Part shown: one piece after another, positions 1 through 11,037 of the stretch
Numbering within the stretch: the first letter of the stretch is position 1
Layout of the letters: the number at the start of each line of letters is the position of its first letter
Source: Solicoccozyma terricola
Lineage: Eukaryota; Basidiomycota; Tremellomycetes; Filobasidiales; Piskurozymaceae
Assembly: GCA_001600875.1 (NCBI GenBank)
Contig: BCLD01000016.1
Coordinates: forward strand, 441,067 to 505,066
Direction: 5' to 3'
Length of the DNA stretch: 64,000 nucleotides
Made by a program: the position numbers and the translations under genes
The notes under the pieces: generated by a model
Database searches by the model: none
What the model was told of the DNA's origin: nothing
Seen by the model: only the letters and a program-made list of their open reading frames with translations

Positions 1-821
1 TGACGTTCGTGCCTCATACAGGTGGCACCGGGTCGCCGCATGGATCCTTGTACAGAGTTTGGAGCCTATCACGACCCAAAACTAAACTGGGATGATCTGG
101 AATGGATCAAGGGCATGTCCAACGGACTTCCAATCTATTTGAAGGGGGTTGCAAGCATCGAGGTTGGTCGGCCTGTTCTCTGGCTGATGAAATGTGACTG
201 ATCGTGTTTTTTTTTGTTTTGCGCCTTGCAGGATGTTAGACTGGCAAAGAAGCATGGCCTTGCGGTACGTCTCTGTTGGCTACCAGTCAATCCATATGTA
301 CCGCAATACTGAATGAATGTGCTTTCCACAGGGTGTCATCTTGAGCAATCACGGTGGACGACAATTGAATGGGTATGAATTATGTGTTTTTCTTCACACT
401 TCGCTGCTCCTAAATTTTCCTGCCAAACCACACAGCGCGCGCACTGCATTCGACAGCCTACGACAGATACACAAAGAAGATTCACAGCTTCTCAAGGATT
501 TAGAGGTCTACGTTGATGGTGGGTTCCGGAGAGGGACGGACGTGTTAGCAGCTTTATGCTTGGGAGCCAAGGGAGTCGGGTTTGGTAGGAACTTCCTCTG
601 GGGCCAAGCGGCTTACGGCGAACAAGGGGTCATAAGAACTATCAGGAGTTAGTGATATATTGCCAATCTGCTGTGGCCCGGCGGAAGCTGACGACCTGCC
701 TTGGATCTCAGTCTTGGAAAGCGAGATCATCCTAGGCATGAGACTGCTAGGGGCAAAGTCCATCAGTGATCTGAAGCCGGAGATGCTTGAATGTATACAG
801 GAAGGTTGGGGTTTATCGTAA
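1..821 (+). CDS. FMN-dependent 2-hydroxy-acid dehydrogenase, 3' part (5' end outside window)
   Basis: Only the C-terminal half of the gene lies in the window. Exons read as about 21-162, 232-264, 332-372, 436-647 and 712-821, all with GT-AG introns in phase. The protein shows the family's active-site motif [12 protein letters not shown], with the catalytic histidine and the arginine that binds the substrate carboxylate. It also has the phosphate-binding strands [18 protein letters not shown] and [14 protein letters not shown], then the usual C-terminal helix ending in [17 protein letters not shown]. The family oxidises L-lactate, glycolate or related acids with FMN. The N-terminal part that would show whether a cytochrome b5 domain is present is missing, so the substrate and electron acceptor cannot be assigned. 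A second family member lies 7 kb downstream on the same strand. Confidence 0.88.
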
Positions 822-1003
822 CCCCAGCAATATCATGCATCGATAAACTCTAAATGCATCATGTTACATGGAGAGGTCCTAATGCATAGATAGTCTGGAA
901 GTGGTAAGGCCTGGAAGCCATGCTCTGCGCCAAGATTCGCGGCAGCCGCTCCCTTGAGAAAGGCGGGGAGAGGTCGAGTCGGCACTGCCGTGCCGTGCTA
1001 CCT

Positions 1004-3510
1004 TCACAAACCATCAACCACCGCTTTCTCCGCCTTCTCTTTAAGGAATCGTTCCCTTGCCTCCTCCCTTCTTTGATGATAGACCTGATTCGCCTGGTTG
1101 TGTTGAGCCCGTTCTTGCATACGCATGCGAGTTGTCCGCCCCGGAGTACGTCCTGCTTCAATCTTGGTGAGCCGGCTTTGTCCTTGTTGAAGAGCTTCCC
1201 GACGTTTGCCCTCGGCCATGCGATGAGCCGCTGCGTAGTCCGGAATCTTGACAACGCGAGACGTTACGCGCTCATTTGGTAGGCTTATGAGCTCCAAAGT
1301 AGTCGAAGAGGCAGGCAAGTTCCGAAGGACTGAGGTCTGGAGGTTTGATTCACCTGTCCTGGGCGCAAATACGTTGTTCATACGATGTTTCGAGCTGCTT
1401 GGGGCAGCCGATGTTGACGTATGGAAAGGACCGGGGACTGCGCGATTGACGGCAGGCCGAGCGTGCGCCGTCGTTAGTGACCCTCTCGAGGCTGCTGTCG
1501 TTCCGGTGTCCTTTCTAGTCGGCTGTGGGAGACGAAGGTCTACAGGCGCAGACCTGGCAGGATCGCGGAGGAGTGGATTTGGATTTCCAAGGCTGGCCTT
1601 ATTGATGATGTTTGAGGATGTTGCGGACTTTGTCGGTCGACCGAAAGATGGTGCAATAGGCACAGTCAAGGCCTTTGTCCGTTTTGTCGCTTTATGGACT
1701 GGTCGACAGTAGATAGCGTGAGTGAATCGTCGGCTGCACGTGGGGGGGGGGGGCAGGAGTTATGAGCGAAAGTGATCGAAGATCGGTGATGAGCATAAAC
1801 TCACTCAGCATGTTGAACGACGTTCTGTGTTACTCCAACCGATTCTCCTGTCTCTCCTTGCTCCAACTCCTGGGATAATGATTCACTCAACGCGTTCATC
1901 TCGATGGGTTTCTGAGGCGGAGTGCTTTCCAACTGACTCGCAAGTATAGAAGGTTCATTGATTGGGTCGTCGATCGAATCTTTCCGCACGATCTCCTGAG
2001 CGACCGGTGCCTGGATATCCTCTTTTATGACCGGGGCTTGAGAATCTTCTCGCTCTAGATCAAGTATACGGGTATCGTGAGTGTCTTTGAGGTCTGGACT
2101 TGATTGCACAAACGGCAGGATCGGCAGGTGCGCGAGCTTTGGGGGTGGAGATTGACCTTCCATACTCAAGAGTGCTTGATTCGGAAAGATGTATGATTCC
2201 TCCAGATCGTCTTTTAAGGGCGAAGAGCTTGTGACGAGACTGGGTCGCTTCAGACTTTCAATCTGATCGACAGGCTTTTCGACTTGAACTTTCGACTTGA
2301 GTGCAGCGAAGAACGACCGAGCTTTGGTCGGTTCTTTTGCAGAGTCTGCTACGTCGTGTCCAGGCAGGGCGACTGTAGTTTTAGTTGGTACACCCTCCTC
2401 TTCTCGCTCAACGAAAGCACCAGAAATATGCGTCCGTGTCTGAGCCTCTGTATCGACGTCAACAGCCGGTGGAGCATTCGATGATGTCTGGATGTTGATA
2501 TCTCGTTCCTTTGCAATGGCGGAGGTGACCGCTCTCGCATGAAGAAGAGGCTCATCTATACTCTCCGCGTCTTTTATTCTCGGCCGCAGATCAACGCGAT
2601 CCAGGTTGTGAGTTCGACTTTTGTCTCTCTTGGATCTGGTCTTTACCTGCCTTTCCTTGCTCTCCCCGAACACTCTTGGTTCGAATTCAAAAGCGAACGC
2701 GTTGTCCATCGGGTTCAGGATACGAGATTGCGAGCGGTGTTCCCGAGTGGTAATAGATGATTTCATGTCTTGGGGTTCGCTAGGTGGTCTTATGGATCTC
2801 GAGGAAGCCATCGCTGCTTGGTGAAGGGACCTCTCCGAGAATGCCATGGAGGTGTCGAATGCACGCCGTTTCTGGTGTTTGTTTGATGAATGCCGTTAGG
2901 AACATGCACTTGCAGCGTGACCCAGGTACACAACTCTCACCTCAATCCTTCCCTCACGTACTTTGTCCAAACTAGGAACATTCCAGTTCCTGCATGATCT
3001 CGCATGGCCCAGCTCATCACCTCCTGCCTCTGCGTCAGCATGCGAATTCGTTGTTGAGCGTTGTCTGTCACGTCCAAGCAGCAAAAATGGGAAAGGAAGT
3101 GTTTGGTGTGGTGATTTCGTGGAATTCCCAGATCGAATAAGTGGTCCGGAGTAAGTTCCTTGAAGAGAGTCGATGAGGTTTGACCTGAGAACAGGGGAGG
3201 AACTTGATGATTCCGATTCTCCTCTTGCATCGACACCCCATGAAACGTCGCCGCTTCCCTCGCCGAAAGTTTGCGAATCCTCTTTGATTGCAGGGTCTAG
3301 TTGAGAATTCGCGGTGCCATCTCGGTTCCTCGAACTACTCTCTACTCCAGTGAGGCGACTGGACGGCGCTGCTGTCACAACTTTTCGCTTCTCGAAGATC
3401 GGCTTAGCATCAAGCAGTAAGGACTCTTCGAGGAGATGGTCTGTGGTCCCAGCTGCAGTATTGCGCCGTGACAACTGTGGCAGCGTCCAGAGAGAGTGAT
3501 CAGCGTCCAT
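1004..3510 (-). CDS. Unrecognised Ser/Pro-rich protein with basic C-terminal coiled region
   Basis: This is one spliced gene of roughly 770 residues. The start is the ATG at 3508-3510. A clear last intron runs from a GTGAGT donor near 1807 through a CATAAC branch site and a 12-C tract to TGCAG near 1737. That joins the long middle exon to the C-terminal exon in frame. Another intron runs from a donor near 2940-2960, through a CTAAC branch, to CACCAG near 2874. The middle is acidic, Ser/Thr/Pro-rich and low in hydrophobics. The last 70 residues are Arg/Glu/Gln-rich and probably helical (ARERFLKEKAEKAVV). No known domain was recognised. The region 2940-3240 is open in two frames, and the exon choice there is unresolved. 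The gene is divergent from NUG1. Confidence 0.6.
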
Positions 3511-3788
3511 GATCTATGCCTTGGGGGATAATTGATGAGATGAAACGATGGTCTAGGGGAATTGGGAGGCAGGGGGCCTACTGGGGGGACTGCTGTTTGT
3601 TGACAATTCGCGGCGACATCACGTGACTCCCCTACTAAATTCTCATTTTCCTGGATTTCACGTGACACGCGTCGCAACAAATAATTTCCGAAACCTGGGC
3701 CTCACAGGGCCCTGTCGTCTGTCGTCTGTAGGGACGAAGGCCATCTCTATCGTTCCCTCGACACAGCTACATACATCCTATCAGCAAC
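3511..3788. promoter_or_regulatory. Divergent promoter with two CACGTGAC boxes
   Basis: This 278-bp spacer separates the start codons of the minus-strand unknown gene and NUG1. It carries the octamer CACGTGAC twice, at 3620-3627 and 3659-3666, both in the same orientation. This is a typical bHLH (Cbf1/USF-like) binding site. A duplicated GTCGTCT lies nearer NUG1. Binding is inferred from the motif only. Confidence 0.45.
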
Positions 3789-6456
3789 ATGGGTGGCATT
3801 CGTAAAAAGACCACCAAGCGAGGGACCACCTTCCAGGCGAGTAAGATCAAGAAGAAAGCGTCCGAGACCAGGAAGAAGAACGCACGAGCAAAGAAACAGG
3901 ATGTCACCTGGAAGTCCAGTGCGTGCATCAGCTGATGTTTTTATGATTTTACAATAATGGGACGAGAGCTGACGTGAAAATGCTTGGCTGCACGCACACC
4001 TCGATCAACAGAGAAAACCAAGGACCCTGGAATTCCCAACAACTTCCCATACAAGGATCAAGTGCTTGCAGAGCTCGCAGCACAGAAACGATCTGTGAGT
4101 GTTGCTCTCAAAGCTGGTGTGCCGCTGTCATTCNAATCNTCCCCGCCCCGCCCCGCCCCGCCCCGCCAAACCACTCCAGGCCGAAGAAGCAAAGGAAGCT
4201 CGTCGTCTCGCTCAGAAAGAAGCTGCTGCTGCAGGTGCCGCTGCTCGACAGGAAGTCGACTCCGATGACGACAACCCAGGAATCGTGTCTCTTCACGGCC
4301 GAAAGGCGGTAAACCCCCCAATCGCCAGGATAGTCGAAGAACTCGCTGTCGTCGCTGAAGATCCACCACCATTGGTAGACGCTGAGCTCCCCACCATCCA
4401 GTCAGCTTTGGACAAGGCAGACGCCGTCATCCAAGTCCTAGATGCCAGGGATCCTCAATCCTTCCGTTCTGCATTCCTGGAAAACCTCATCACCGAGACC
4501 AACGGCAAAGACAAGCTTCTCTTTGTCCTCAACAAGGTCGACTTGATCCCACGCGAGTCATCCACTGCTTGGTTGCGTCATCTACGATCATCCATTCCGG
4601 CAAAATTGCGAGGTAGCATCAAGGCATGTCTCCTCAAATCCAGTGTCAAGTCAGCGGATGATCTGTCAGAGGGTATGCAAAGCAAGGCCGTACCATGGGG
4701 AAGGTCGAGGTTGTTGCAAATTCTCGAAGAATGGGCGGCCGAAAAGTTGAAGAAGGGTGGCGAGCGTGAAGGGTTCACCGTGACTGTGATGGGCCTGCCA
4801 AATGTAAGTGGTATGAACATCTCCAAGCGATGTTATCTGATCGTTGATGTCATACTCCCACAATATCTCGCCACTTAGGTCGGCAAGTCTTCTCTCATAA
4901 ATACTCTCCTCTCCCGGCCGTTCCTGCCTACTGCCATCGGACCTACTACCTCTCAGAAGGGTAACACCACGACTACTCTCACTCCCATCGAGGTCTCTCT
5001 TCCGACCGACAAGTCTGGCGCTATCAACATCATTGACACACCAGGATGGGAATTCAACGACCCTGATATCAATTTCGACGGAGAGGAGGATGACGACGAG
5101 GACATGGCCGACGAGGAAATGGATGGAGACCTGGCCGCCCCACAAGAGAAGTGGGATCTGTTGGAACAATTCGTTGCCAAAGATATCTTGACAAGGAATG
5201 TCGGTCGAGTGGATAAGATCAAGGATCCGTACCCTTTGGGTGAGTAGCGGTATTTAATGATCAAAAATCAAACATCCAACTCACACTGGCCCCCGTTGCC
5301 AGCTCGATACCTGATATCACGCTCGAGCCCTCAAGATCTTATGCTTGCTTATAACGTCCCGGCATTCCAGCAAGGAAATGTGCAAGGTTTCCTAGTGAAC
5401 TTGGCTAGATCTCAGGGTCGTATCAGAAAGGTAAGCTGTGCAGTGCAAGTAGTGGAGTGTCGAACGTTTCAACTGACTGACTCTTGTGTCGTTTTTCTTT
5501 CAGCACGGTGTCGCCGATCTCGATGCTGCCGCCAAAACCATCCTCCGGGATTGGGCATTCAACGAGTTCCCGTACTACACTATGCCACCAAAGGCTCAGA
5601 ATGAGGATGAGATGGCAGTGGACGAGGATGAGGAGGTGCTGCAGTTCCAGCGGACAAGGAAGGAGATGCGAAGCAAGGGCAAGGGTTTGATCAAGTTTGA
5701 CCTTTCTTCCGTTGATGAGAGGGAGGTGAGTTCATCGTCTTGTGTACCCATCCTACTTCTCGGTATGACAATTGACACCTGATCTTTTTTCTTTTGCAGC
5801 TCATTTTGGACGAAGAGTACGAGCCAGAGGTTGCGAGCGAGTCGGACGAGGACGGGGATGACCTCGACGACTCCATGTTCCTGTCTGGAGATGATGACGA
5901 GGAGGACTTGGATGATGAGGAAAACGATGACGAGGAAGAGTCAGAGGAGGAAGAGGAACCAACTCCTCCACCAGCACCGACCAAGGGCAAGCGCAAGCGT
6001 CACTCTTCCCCTCCAGCACTTGCCAGCAAAAAAGCCAAGCAGGTCATCTTTTCTGCCAACATCGAGAAGCCAAAATCGCCAAAGAAGGACGTGCCGACTG
6101 CTGGGCCGTCGTCGATCTTGAAGCGAAAGGCAAGAGGCGACGAGGACGAAGAGGTGGTGCAGCCTGTTCGTGAGAGCAAGAAGAAAGCTAGGCGAGAGTC
6201 TGGTGGTGGTAAACCCGTCGAGAAGATTGCCAACGGAGCACCCGCAGTCCAGACCAATGGTGCGACTGAAAAGAAGTCGAAGAAGACTCCCGCCAAGGTT
6301 GCAACAGTGACCAAGGTTGCATCGACCAAGGTTGCCCCAGTGGCAAAGGTGGCACCAGTAGCAAAAGTTACACCAGTGGTCAAGCCTCGAGCAAAGGCTG
6401 CGGAGAAAGTTGCGTCTGACGAGAAGCCTTACGACTTTGGTGCCCACTTCTTTTAG
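3789..6456 (+). CDS. NUG1: Nucleolar GTPase NUG1, 60S ribosomal subunit biogenesis
   Basis: Seven exons: 3789-3918, 4012-4094, 4180-4803, 4879-5239, 5303-5430, 5504-5725 and 5800-6456. The Lys-rich N-terminus with DVTWKS and KDPGIPNNFPYK is the Grn1/Nug1-type nucleolar region. A circularly permuted GTPase domain follows: G4 NKVDL comes before G1 GLPNVGKSS (split by an intron at the N/V junction), then the G2 region and G3 DTPG. This order is diagnostic of the YlqF/Nug1/Nog2 family, which acts on pre-60S particles in the nucleolus and nucleus. The C-terminus is a long acidic stretch followed by a Lys-rich tail with KVAPVAKV repeats. The second intron contains two single Ns and a CCCCG repeat. 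NOG2 or GNL3 are less likely because the N-terminus matches Nug1 best. Confidence 0.92.
4134..4167. repeat. CCCCG tandem repeat with two ambiguous bases, inside NUG1 intron 2
   Basis: Single N bases at 4134 and 4139 precede five units of CCCCG at 4141-4167. The tract ends about 12 bases before the CTCCAG acceptor, so it occupies the pyrimidine tract of the intron. The ambiguous bases suggest the tract was hard to sequence. It lies outside coding sequence and does not affect the protein. Confidence 0.85.
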
Positions 6457-6613
6457 ATTCGACCCCTGTAACTCTCGTTGTCTGCGTGCGTATGTCATCG
6501 TCGCCTCATTACACCGTTGCGTCTAGATGGGCGTGGCGTTACAACGTCTACTAATACCGGAAAAAAAAGGTCATTATGAACCCAGAAAAAAAGAAATTTC
6601 ACCCCTCCTCCAA

Positions 6614-7386
6614 TCAACGACTGCTTCCAATCGCACCAACTTTCCCACCTCTGCCACCCCTCGCGCCGCCGCCGCCGCCGCCGCCTCCTCTGCCCTTCTT
6701 GACATCCGCATCTTCACCGGCCAGCGCAATCAAATCTGACATGTTTCCTCCCATTCCCAATCCACTCATCGGTTTCGCCGACACCTGCTTTTCCTTGTCC
6801 GCTTGTTCTGCTTTGCGTTTATTACGAGCGGAGATGATATGTTCTTGTAGATGGGCGTATTTTCGAGCGTGGTGTGGCGATCGGGAGAGCGTGCGGCGAA
6901 GGGTTGGAATGGAGAGACTTGGTATTTGTTTTGTAGGTATCGGTTGATATAGTGGTGGAGCGGGTTGAGGTGGAGGCGGAATTGTGCACTAAGTAAGGTG
7001 TTGGGCAGATGATCAGTGTGTGGGAGGGAGGATTGCGAGCCAAGCCAATTGTAGAATGCCTAGCTCACAAGTTCAAACATGAACTCCATAACAATGTCTC
7101 CCATAACTGCTATGCTGTCTGCAGATTGCCCGTCCGAGTCGCCAAACGCAGACATAAGAGCGCCAACTGCACGAAGGTGAGTATATGTCGTGTGTCAGCA
7201 GTCTGGTCGGTGTCACACCGTGTATACGTCGATGAGGGGATGGGAAGACTCACGATGTGGCGCGTAGCCGTTGATGATAGATCTGTAAGTGGCACTCCTG
7301 TTCTTCGGCCGATCCAATTCCTCTTCCGACTCGTCGCCATAGCGGACCCGCTTGCGAGGCTGCTGTGCATCCTGCTCCCCGGCCAT
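6614..7386 (-). CDS. TAF13: TFIID subunit TAF13 (histone fold)
   Basis: Three exons on the minus strand: 7386-7254, 7166-7069 and 6988-6614, with GTGAGT/GTGAGC donors and CAG/TAG acceptors. The first exon gives a charged N-terminus beginning MAGEQDAQQPRKRVRYGDES. The second encodes the first histone-fold helices, including LMSAFGDSDGQSADSIAVM, matching the family's 'YAFGD...V.VMEEIV.E' pattern. The third continues the fold (RKYAHLQEHIISARNKRKA), then a Gly-rich tail (GGGGGG). TAF13 pairs with TAF11 in TFIID and contacts TBP at Pol II promoters. Length is about 200 residues, somewhat longer than yeast Taf13 because of the tail. It is divergent from CYB2. Confidence 0.82.
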
Positions 7387-7620
7387 TGTGGTGATGGTGG
7401 GTGGGTGTTGGTGGGTGTTGGTGGTGGTGGATGTGGACTCGCGAGACCCCCCCCGCTCGGTTAACTGCCACGCGCTTTCGTCCGGGCCGTCAGTTGGATG
7501 AATGGGAGGTGGAGGGTGGAGGCGTCGGGGTAACGGTCCATACATATCCAGCCTCACACAACATCCCACCCCCCGTCCCCACGTCCCCCAGATACGCCTC
7601 TCATACCAAGCAGTCCTACC
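7387..7620. promoter_or_regulatory. Divergent promoter between TAF13 and CYB2
   Basis: A 234-bp spacer between the two start codons. It contains a GTGGGTGTTG-type repeat next to the TAF13 start (about 7399-7432) and a short C run at 7447-7454. No clear TATA box was seen. Confidence 0.35.
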
Positions 7621-10600
7621 ATGTCTATCGACAACAAGCCAGAAGTCGACCCCGCAGAAGTCGCAAAGCACACCACCAGGGAGACAGTGAGTAGCGAGCG
7701 ATGCATGCGCCCCCNNNNNNNNNNNNNNNNNNNNNNNNNNNNNNNNNNNNNNNNNNNNNNNNNNNNNNNNNNNNNNNNNNNNNNNNNNNNNNNNNNNNNN
7801 NNNNNNNNNNNNNNNNNNNNNNNNNNNNNNNNNNNNNNNNNNNNNNNNNNNNNNNNNNNNNNNNNNNNNNNNNNNNNNNNNNNNNNNNNNNNNNNNNNNN
7901 NNNNNNNNNNNNNNNNNNNNNNNNNNNNNNNNNNNNNNNNNNNNNNNNNNNNNNNNNNNNNNNNNNNNNNNNNNNNNNNNNNNNNNNNNNNNNNNNNNNN
8001 NNNNNNNNNNNNNNNNNNNNNNNNNNNNNNNNNNNNNNNNNNNNNNNNNNNNNNNNNNNNNNNNNNNNNNNNNNNNNNNNNNNNNNNNNNNNNNNNNNNN
8101 NNNNNNNNNNNNNNNNNNNNNNNNNNNNNNNNNNNNNNNNNNNNNNNNNNNNNNNNNNNNNNNNNNNNNNNNNNNNNNNNNNNNNNNNNNNNNNNNNNNN
8201 NNNNNNNNNNNNNNNNNNNNNNNNNNNNNNNNNNNNNNNNNNNNNNNNNNNNNNNNNNNNNNNNNNNNNNNNNNNNNNNNNNNNNNNNNNNNNNNNNNNN
8301 NNNNNNNNNNNNNNNNNNNNNNNNNNNNNCCCCTCCCCTCTTCGGAAGTGGCATTATCATTGACCCTCTCTTGTCATCTCTCTTGCGTGCAACAGACAAG
8401 GTGTACGACGTTACCGAATGGCTGGATGTATGTTGGAACAACTTTGGCACTCTTTCGAGAAGAAGATTAGCGCTGACATGAAACTTGTGCCCTCTTCTAC
8501 ACTTTTCAGGAACATCCTGGTGAGCATCTAAGCGCGTACTTGTCATAGAAGACGTTGTGCAAGGAATTCATTCCGTTCGTTTCTGTGCCGCCCACCAGGT
8601 GGATCAAAGATCATCCTGTACGTGTTTCCCTCCCTTCGTTCGCGCTGAGATAGACATTATCTAATGAGACATCTTCGTGCACAACAGCAAGTACGCTGGA
8701 ACAGATGCCACTGAAGAATATGAAGTAAGTAACCTTTGCTACTTCAAAACCCCATCCATCTGACCTCCCTTTCCGCTGTGCTTTGTACAGCCAATTCATC
8801 CACCTGATGCAATCGCCGACAACCTCCGTGCGTAAGATATAGTCCCTGGAAACTTCTGTCGCCTGACCCCTTTCTCCCCCCTTAGCCTCCGAGAAGTACA
8901 TCGGTCCTTTGGCCGTCAACTCGATCAAGAAAGTTGTCAAAGAAGTGACCGAAGAGGAAACGGCTTACCAAACTCGTATGGAATCTAGACCGCCCTTGTC
9001 ACAGATCTTGAGTTTGCATGACTTTGAGGCAATCGCTCAGCAAGTAATGAAACCCGCTGGTTGGGCTTATTACTCTTCCGGATCCGATGATGAAATTACA
9101 ATGGCGAGTCATGCCGTTGGGAGATGATGATCGTGGAAAGGAGCTGATGGGATTTCGCTGAGGCAGAGGGAGAATTACAACGTTTATCAGAGGTGAGCTC
9201 TTGCTGCGTTTCAACATTGGGATTCTTGCCCTGCTCATAGATCGCTGTGACCTCTTGCAGAATCTGGTTCCGACCTCGAATTCTCCGGGACGTCAGCAAG
9301 GTAGATTACTCTTCCAAGCTACTCGGCCATAAGTCAAGTATGCCCATCTACATCGTGAGTATCGTCGCCCGCAGATATCTTGTCCCGCCGCTAGCTGACG
9401 CGGTCGCCGTAAGACTGCCACTGCTCTAGGAAAATTGGGACATCCAGACGGGGAGCTAAATCTGACTCGGGCGGCTGGAAAGCACGGCATCATTCACATG
9501 GTGAGACCTTCCGTGTAGGCAGAGTGAGACGCGAATCTCATGCCTGGCTGGTTCCGCAGATTCCCACCCTCGCAAGTTGTTCATTCGACGAGCTCGTAGA
9601 TGCCGCTGTTCCTGGCCAAGTCCAGTTCCTCCAGTTGTACGTCAACGCAGACAGAGAGAGGACTAAGAAGATCGTTCAGCACGCGGAGGAGAGAGGTGTG
9701 AAAGCTCTGTTCATCACAGTCGATGCCCCACAGCTCGGTCGGCGAGAAAAGGTGAACCAGTAGCCATTTCGTAGGGCGCATTGATATACTGACACCTGCA
9801 TTGTGCCAACACATAGGATATGCGAATGAAGTTTGATGATGTCGGATCAAACGTCCAGGGAAATGATCAGGTCCAAAAGGACGAGGGAGCTACTCGTGCC
9901 ATCTCTTCTTTCATCGATCCGTCCCTATCTTGGAAAGACCTTGCCTATTTTAAGAAGATCACAAAGCTGCCCATTCTGCTGAAGGGTGTTCAACGCTGGG
10001 AGGTGAGTGAAAACAAACGCGTGGTGATATCGTTCATTTTCTAACGCTGACACCTTGTGCGTTAGGACGCCGTGATGGCAGCCGAGGCTGGACTGGCTGG
10101 CATTGTGCTCAGTAATCATGGGTTTGTATCTTGCTTTCGGTGATCATTTCCAAGTTCCTTGCTAATCACGTTTAACATGGCACGAACAGTGGTCGTCAGC
10201 TGGTAAGCAGCGGGTGAACAGCCGATATACCATCGTTAATGAATGCTGAATTGCGCGCACGCTCACCATCACAGGATTTCGCGCGATCGGGTATCGAGGT
10301 CCTCGTCGAGGTCGTTGCAGAGCTCAAGAAACGAAAGCTGTTTCCAAACCCAAAATTCGAGATTTACGTCGATGGTGGTGTTCGACGAGCAACAGACGTT
10401 CTCAAGGCGGTCGCACTAGGTGCGACTGCTGTTGGCATCGGGCGGTGAGTGGGACCGTTCAAAGTCGTTAGAACACTCACTAAAGCCATGGTTCTTATTA
10501 CGCTCAGCCCCATGTTGTACGCTTTCTCTACGTATGGGCAGGAAGGCGTCGAGAAGGCACTGCAGATTCTCAAGGTGAGTGACTGGAACCGTGACGGAGG

Positions 10601-10870
10601 CAGAGCGTATTATTCAACCATCAAGTTTGCTTGGACAGGATGAATTCGAGATGAACATGCGTCTCATCGGAGCTCCCAAACTGAGCGACATCACCGAAGA
10701 CATGGTCGATGCGAGAGCTATCTCCCATCACGAGATGCCTCCTGCCAAGTCCGCATATCACTCAAACTGTAGGTGGGCGAGTGGCGATAGAAGCTCAGAG
10801 TGACGCTGATTGCTCCTATCCGCGCACAGACCAACGCCTGTCTACAGCTCAAACCAAGGCCAAGCTTTAG
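7621..10870 (+). CDS. CYB2: L-lactate dehydrogenase (flavocytochrome b2), interrupted by an assembly gap
   Basis: The protein has an N-terminal cytochrome b5 domain and a C-terminal FMN dehydrogenase domain. The b5 part reads [12 protein letters not shown], then the gap, then [11 protein letters not shown] and [10 protein letters not shown]; the histidine of HPGG is a haem ligand. Exons include 7621-7686, 8396-8427, 8510-8519, 8599-8617, 8688-8724, 8791-8827, 8886-9103 and 9167-9192, and the last ends at the TAG at 10868-10870. The FMN domain shows [25 protein letters not shown], the active site [12 protein letters not shown] and [17 protein letters not shown]. These enzymes pass electrons from L-lactate to cytochrome c in the mitochondrial intermembrane space. 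No mitochondrial presequence precedes the b5 domain at this start, unlike yeast Cyb2, so either the protein is extramitochondrial or an upstream exon was missed. Confidence 0.87.
7715..8329. other. Assembly gap (615 N)
   Basis: The run of N sits between the first CYB2 exon and the exon for [11 protein letters not shown]. Both flanks are C-rich (gcgcccc before, ccctcccctc after). Family comparison indicates that only about 6-8 b5 residues are missing here, so most of the gap must be intron, and its stated size may be arbitrary. Confidence 0.95.
9104..9166 (+). other. GC-AG intron in CYB2
   Basis: The exon ends ...GATGAAATTACAATG and is followed by GCGAGT. The acceptor is GGCAG, before AGGGAGAATTAC. 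Joining these gives DDEITM-RENYNVY, the conserved family sequence, in phase 0. No GT donor nearby gives an open frame. A branch-like GCTGATG lies about 30 bases upstream of the acceptor. Confidence 0.75.
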
Positions 10871-11037
10871 TCTGAAGGGTTTTGCTCAAACGCAAGCCAA
10901 GCTTGAATGCATACAGGTATCCAAAGGTCCATTTCGCTCTATTGTAACTGTAGCTGTCCCTTGTTGCAAAGTTCGATTATCGTTTTGGCATCATATCTGC
11001 AATTTTGTGATCGCTTTACAAAGTTCCCTCTAAATCG

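Noticed and set aside
1248..1712. 154-codon plus-strand ORF
   Set aside because: Antisense to the C-terminal exon of the unknown minus-strand gene, which has consistent splice junctions.
7554..8546. Long ORFs on both strands spanning the N gap
   Set aside because: They are open only because N codons contain no stops; the real coding sequence is the spliced CYB2 gene.
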